From: Photorhabdus luminescens subsp. luminescens
Lineage (GTDB): Bacteria; Pseudomonadota; Gammaproteobacteria; Enterobacterales; Enterobacteriaceae
NCBI RefSeq assembly: GCF_001083805.1
Contig: NZ_JXSK01000003.1
Coordinates: 62,001 to 126,000, forward strand
Length of the DNA: 64,000 bases
Direction: 5' to 3'
Below, in pieces: positions 62,791-64,000 of the stretch; within the stretch, counting starts at the first letter, position 1; every line of letters begins with the position of its first letter. The notes beneath the pieces were generated by a model. That model was given only the letters and a program-made list of their open reading frames with translations. It did no database searches and was not told the origin of the DNA. A program made the translations under genes and the position numbers.

Positions 62791-63424
62791 GTGGGGATGA
62801 AGTTGCCATTGACCCGAAGCATAAACAGCCTTATTCAACCCGCATTCCTGCTGTGGTGCTGGCAGTGAACAATAACGCCATGAGCTTCAGTGATCGCAGT
62901 GGCGGAGTGTCGCGGCGTCGGGTGATTTTCAACTTCTCCGAAGTCGTGCCGGAAAACGAACGTGATCCGCTTCTGCGGGATAAAATCTCGGCGGAATTGC
63001 CTGTGATTATCCGGCAACTGCTTCATTGGTTTACTGATCCTCAAAAAGCACGGCAACTGTTGGCGGAGCAACAAAAATCCGAAGAAGCACTGGATATTAA
63101 ACGCGGTACAGATCTGCTAGTTGATTTTTGCGGCTATCTGATTGGCTTCCCATGAAGCCGATGGCCTGTTAATCGGCAATGCGGAAATCACCCCGTAAAT
63201 ACCTCTATCACGCCTACCTTGCTTATATGAAAGGCAACAACCTGAGCAAACCGGTTTCCGTGACCCAATTCGGTATGGATATGCCCGGAGTACTGACGGA
63301 GTACAACCAGCATTACCTGCGCAAGAAAAGCAAACAGGGCATTCGCAGCAATCTGGATCTGAATATCGACATCGCCATCGAATGGCTGCCAAAACTGACA
63401 GAGAATAGCCTGCCAGAAGAATAA
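62790..63424 (+). pseudogene. 3' end of a second P4 alpha-type primase gene, frameshifted
   Basis: It matches the last 215 codons of the gene at 54277-56688 (GGDEVAIDPKHKQPYS to the LPEE end) at about 85 percent identity by eye. One inserted G near 63144 changes GYLIAS to GYLIGFP-stop, and an 11-base deletion near 63199 (in the codons for PFNPCK) restores a frame that runs to 63424. The N-terminal 590 codons are missing. Confidence 0.85.
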
Positions 63425-63971
63425 TTTTTTCACACGAATAGCGATTTTCTAAAAAATAGTAAAAAGTGTTCACTCTATAATTTAAATAAGATATATCAAT
63501 GTATTGTAGGGTGAATGGTTATTTTTAAACTGTTCACAAGTCTTCACCTCTGTTCACCTTTTTCTGATTTAAAGATGAAGGGTTGAGTGAAGAGTAGTGA
63601 TGAGTTTAATTTCAAGTCATCATCCTTCAATGGTACGAATTTAAATGAAAATATTTAAAGGTGAATAGGGTGAACAGTTTTATCCCTAATTCTTTAATAG
63701 GGAGGGGTTAAATAAAAATGATTTTTCTGGCGGGTGATTTTTAAATATATTGACTTAAACAAAATGTAACATGGGTAACTATATCCATTTGATTGATATG
63801 CAATATTAATCACAAATTTCTCTCTTTACTGTCACTAATACTAGAATATATAAATATTTTTGGTATATCCTGTCCCGCAATGTATCACAAGTGTGCAATT
63901 ACCATAGATAATATAAAGAATTTTCTAATTAGGCTGGTTTTTGTACTGAAAAAAACGATAGGGAGGAATTA
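63425..63971. other. Origin copy 2 and island right flank
   Basis: No complete gene. 63467-63677 repeats the iteron region after the first primase (CTGTTCACC at 63550-63558, GGTGAACAG at 63669-63677, plus single TTCAC/GGTGAA copies). The match continues to TTTTTCTGGC near 63730, then AT-rich DNA follows. Confidence 0.7.
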
Positions 63972-64000
63972 ATGTGGATTAAGTCATTACTCAATATACT
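63972..64000 (+). CDS. Start of an unidentified gene, cut by the window end
   Basis: ATG at 63972 has GGGAGGAATTA upstream and opens MWIKSLLNI. Too short to identify. Confidence 0.5.

Overview
The window looks like a Photorhabdus/Xenorhabdus-type enterobacterial chromosome (Morganellaceae). It is AT-rich with long AT-rich spacers, carries ERIC-type 125-bp repeats, and has enteric genes in enteric order: folD next to tRNA-Arg(UCU), a complete yjfI-to-yjfC operon, ybcJ and phoA. Much of it is accessory DNA. The assignment is from gene content only; no database search was possible.

Layout. 0-6.5 kb: a short possibly decayed reading frame, phoA with a Pho-box-like site, a secreted Fes/IroE-type esterase, an HpaB-type flavin monooxygenase, an ERIC element and a glutathione S-transferase. 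6.7-9.7 kb: a patch of odd or broken genes (a LysR C-terminal stub, an unrecognised 232-residue protein, a crystallin-like repeat protein, a truncated AbiEi/DUF6088-type antitoxin). 9.8-13 kb: an APC amino-acid permease, its downstream partner and a divergent LuxR-type regulator. 13-23 kb: polymorphic-toxin and toxin-antitoxin territory. It holds a Fic AMPylase with a palindromic leader, a frameshifted symE remnant, an orphan Rhs tip with its immunity gene, a full PAAR-Rhs type VI effector with immunity gene and Eag chaperone, then an abiE type IV system whose toxin is truncated and whose promoter is duplicated beside a duplicate of the fic leader.

23-31 kb: an aldehyde dehydrogenase / cupin / FAD amine oxidase operon with its own LuxR regulator, a nucleoside hydrolase, a family 2 glycosyltransferase and a double-retropepsin PDZ lipoprotein. 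31-32.5 kb: two paralogous controller-type XRE repressors with C-box operators flank an Ner-like gene and a ccdA whose ccdB survives as 14 codons. 32.7-40.6 kb: a GntR regulator divergent from an operon for 5-oxoproline (pyroglutamate) use: DUF969-DUF979 membrane proteins, pcp, pxpA, a pxpB-pxpC fusion and a biotin carboxylase fused to its biotin carrier domain. The last two together contain every domain of a urea carboxylase, which suggests biotin-dependent chemistry in this oxoprolinase operon. 40.6-49 kb: a 1.3-kb AT-rich desert, rtcB with an RlaP-type nucleotidyltransferase (RNA repair), and yjfC-M-L-K-J-I.

50.6-64 kb: folD and tRNA-Arg(UCU) are followed by a P4-like integrative element inserted at the tRNA 3' end (about 50.9-62.6 kb). 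It carries integrase, AlpA, an RHH regulator, the alpha-type primase-helicase, P4-type origin iterons, a second tyrosine recombinase with AlpA, an Ner-like gene and, next to the right attachment site, an AAA ATPase plus DUF4435 TOPRIM pair matching the PARIS anti-phage system (AriA/AriB). A second, largely deleted copy of the same kind of element follows at once (integrase start fused to a frameshifted primase 3' end, plus its own origin), so the tRNA gene hosted a tandem pair of islands.
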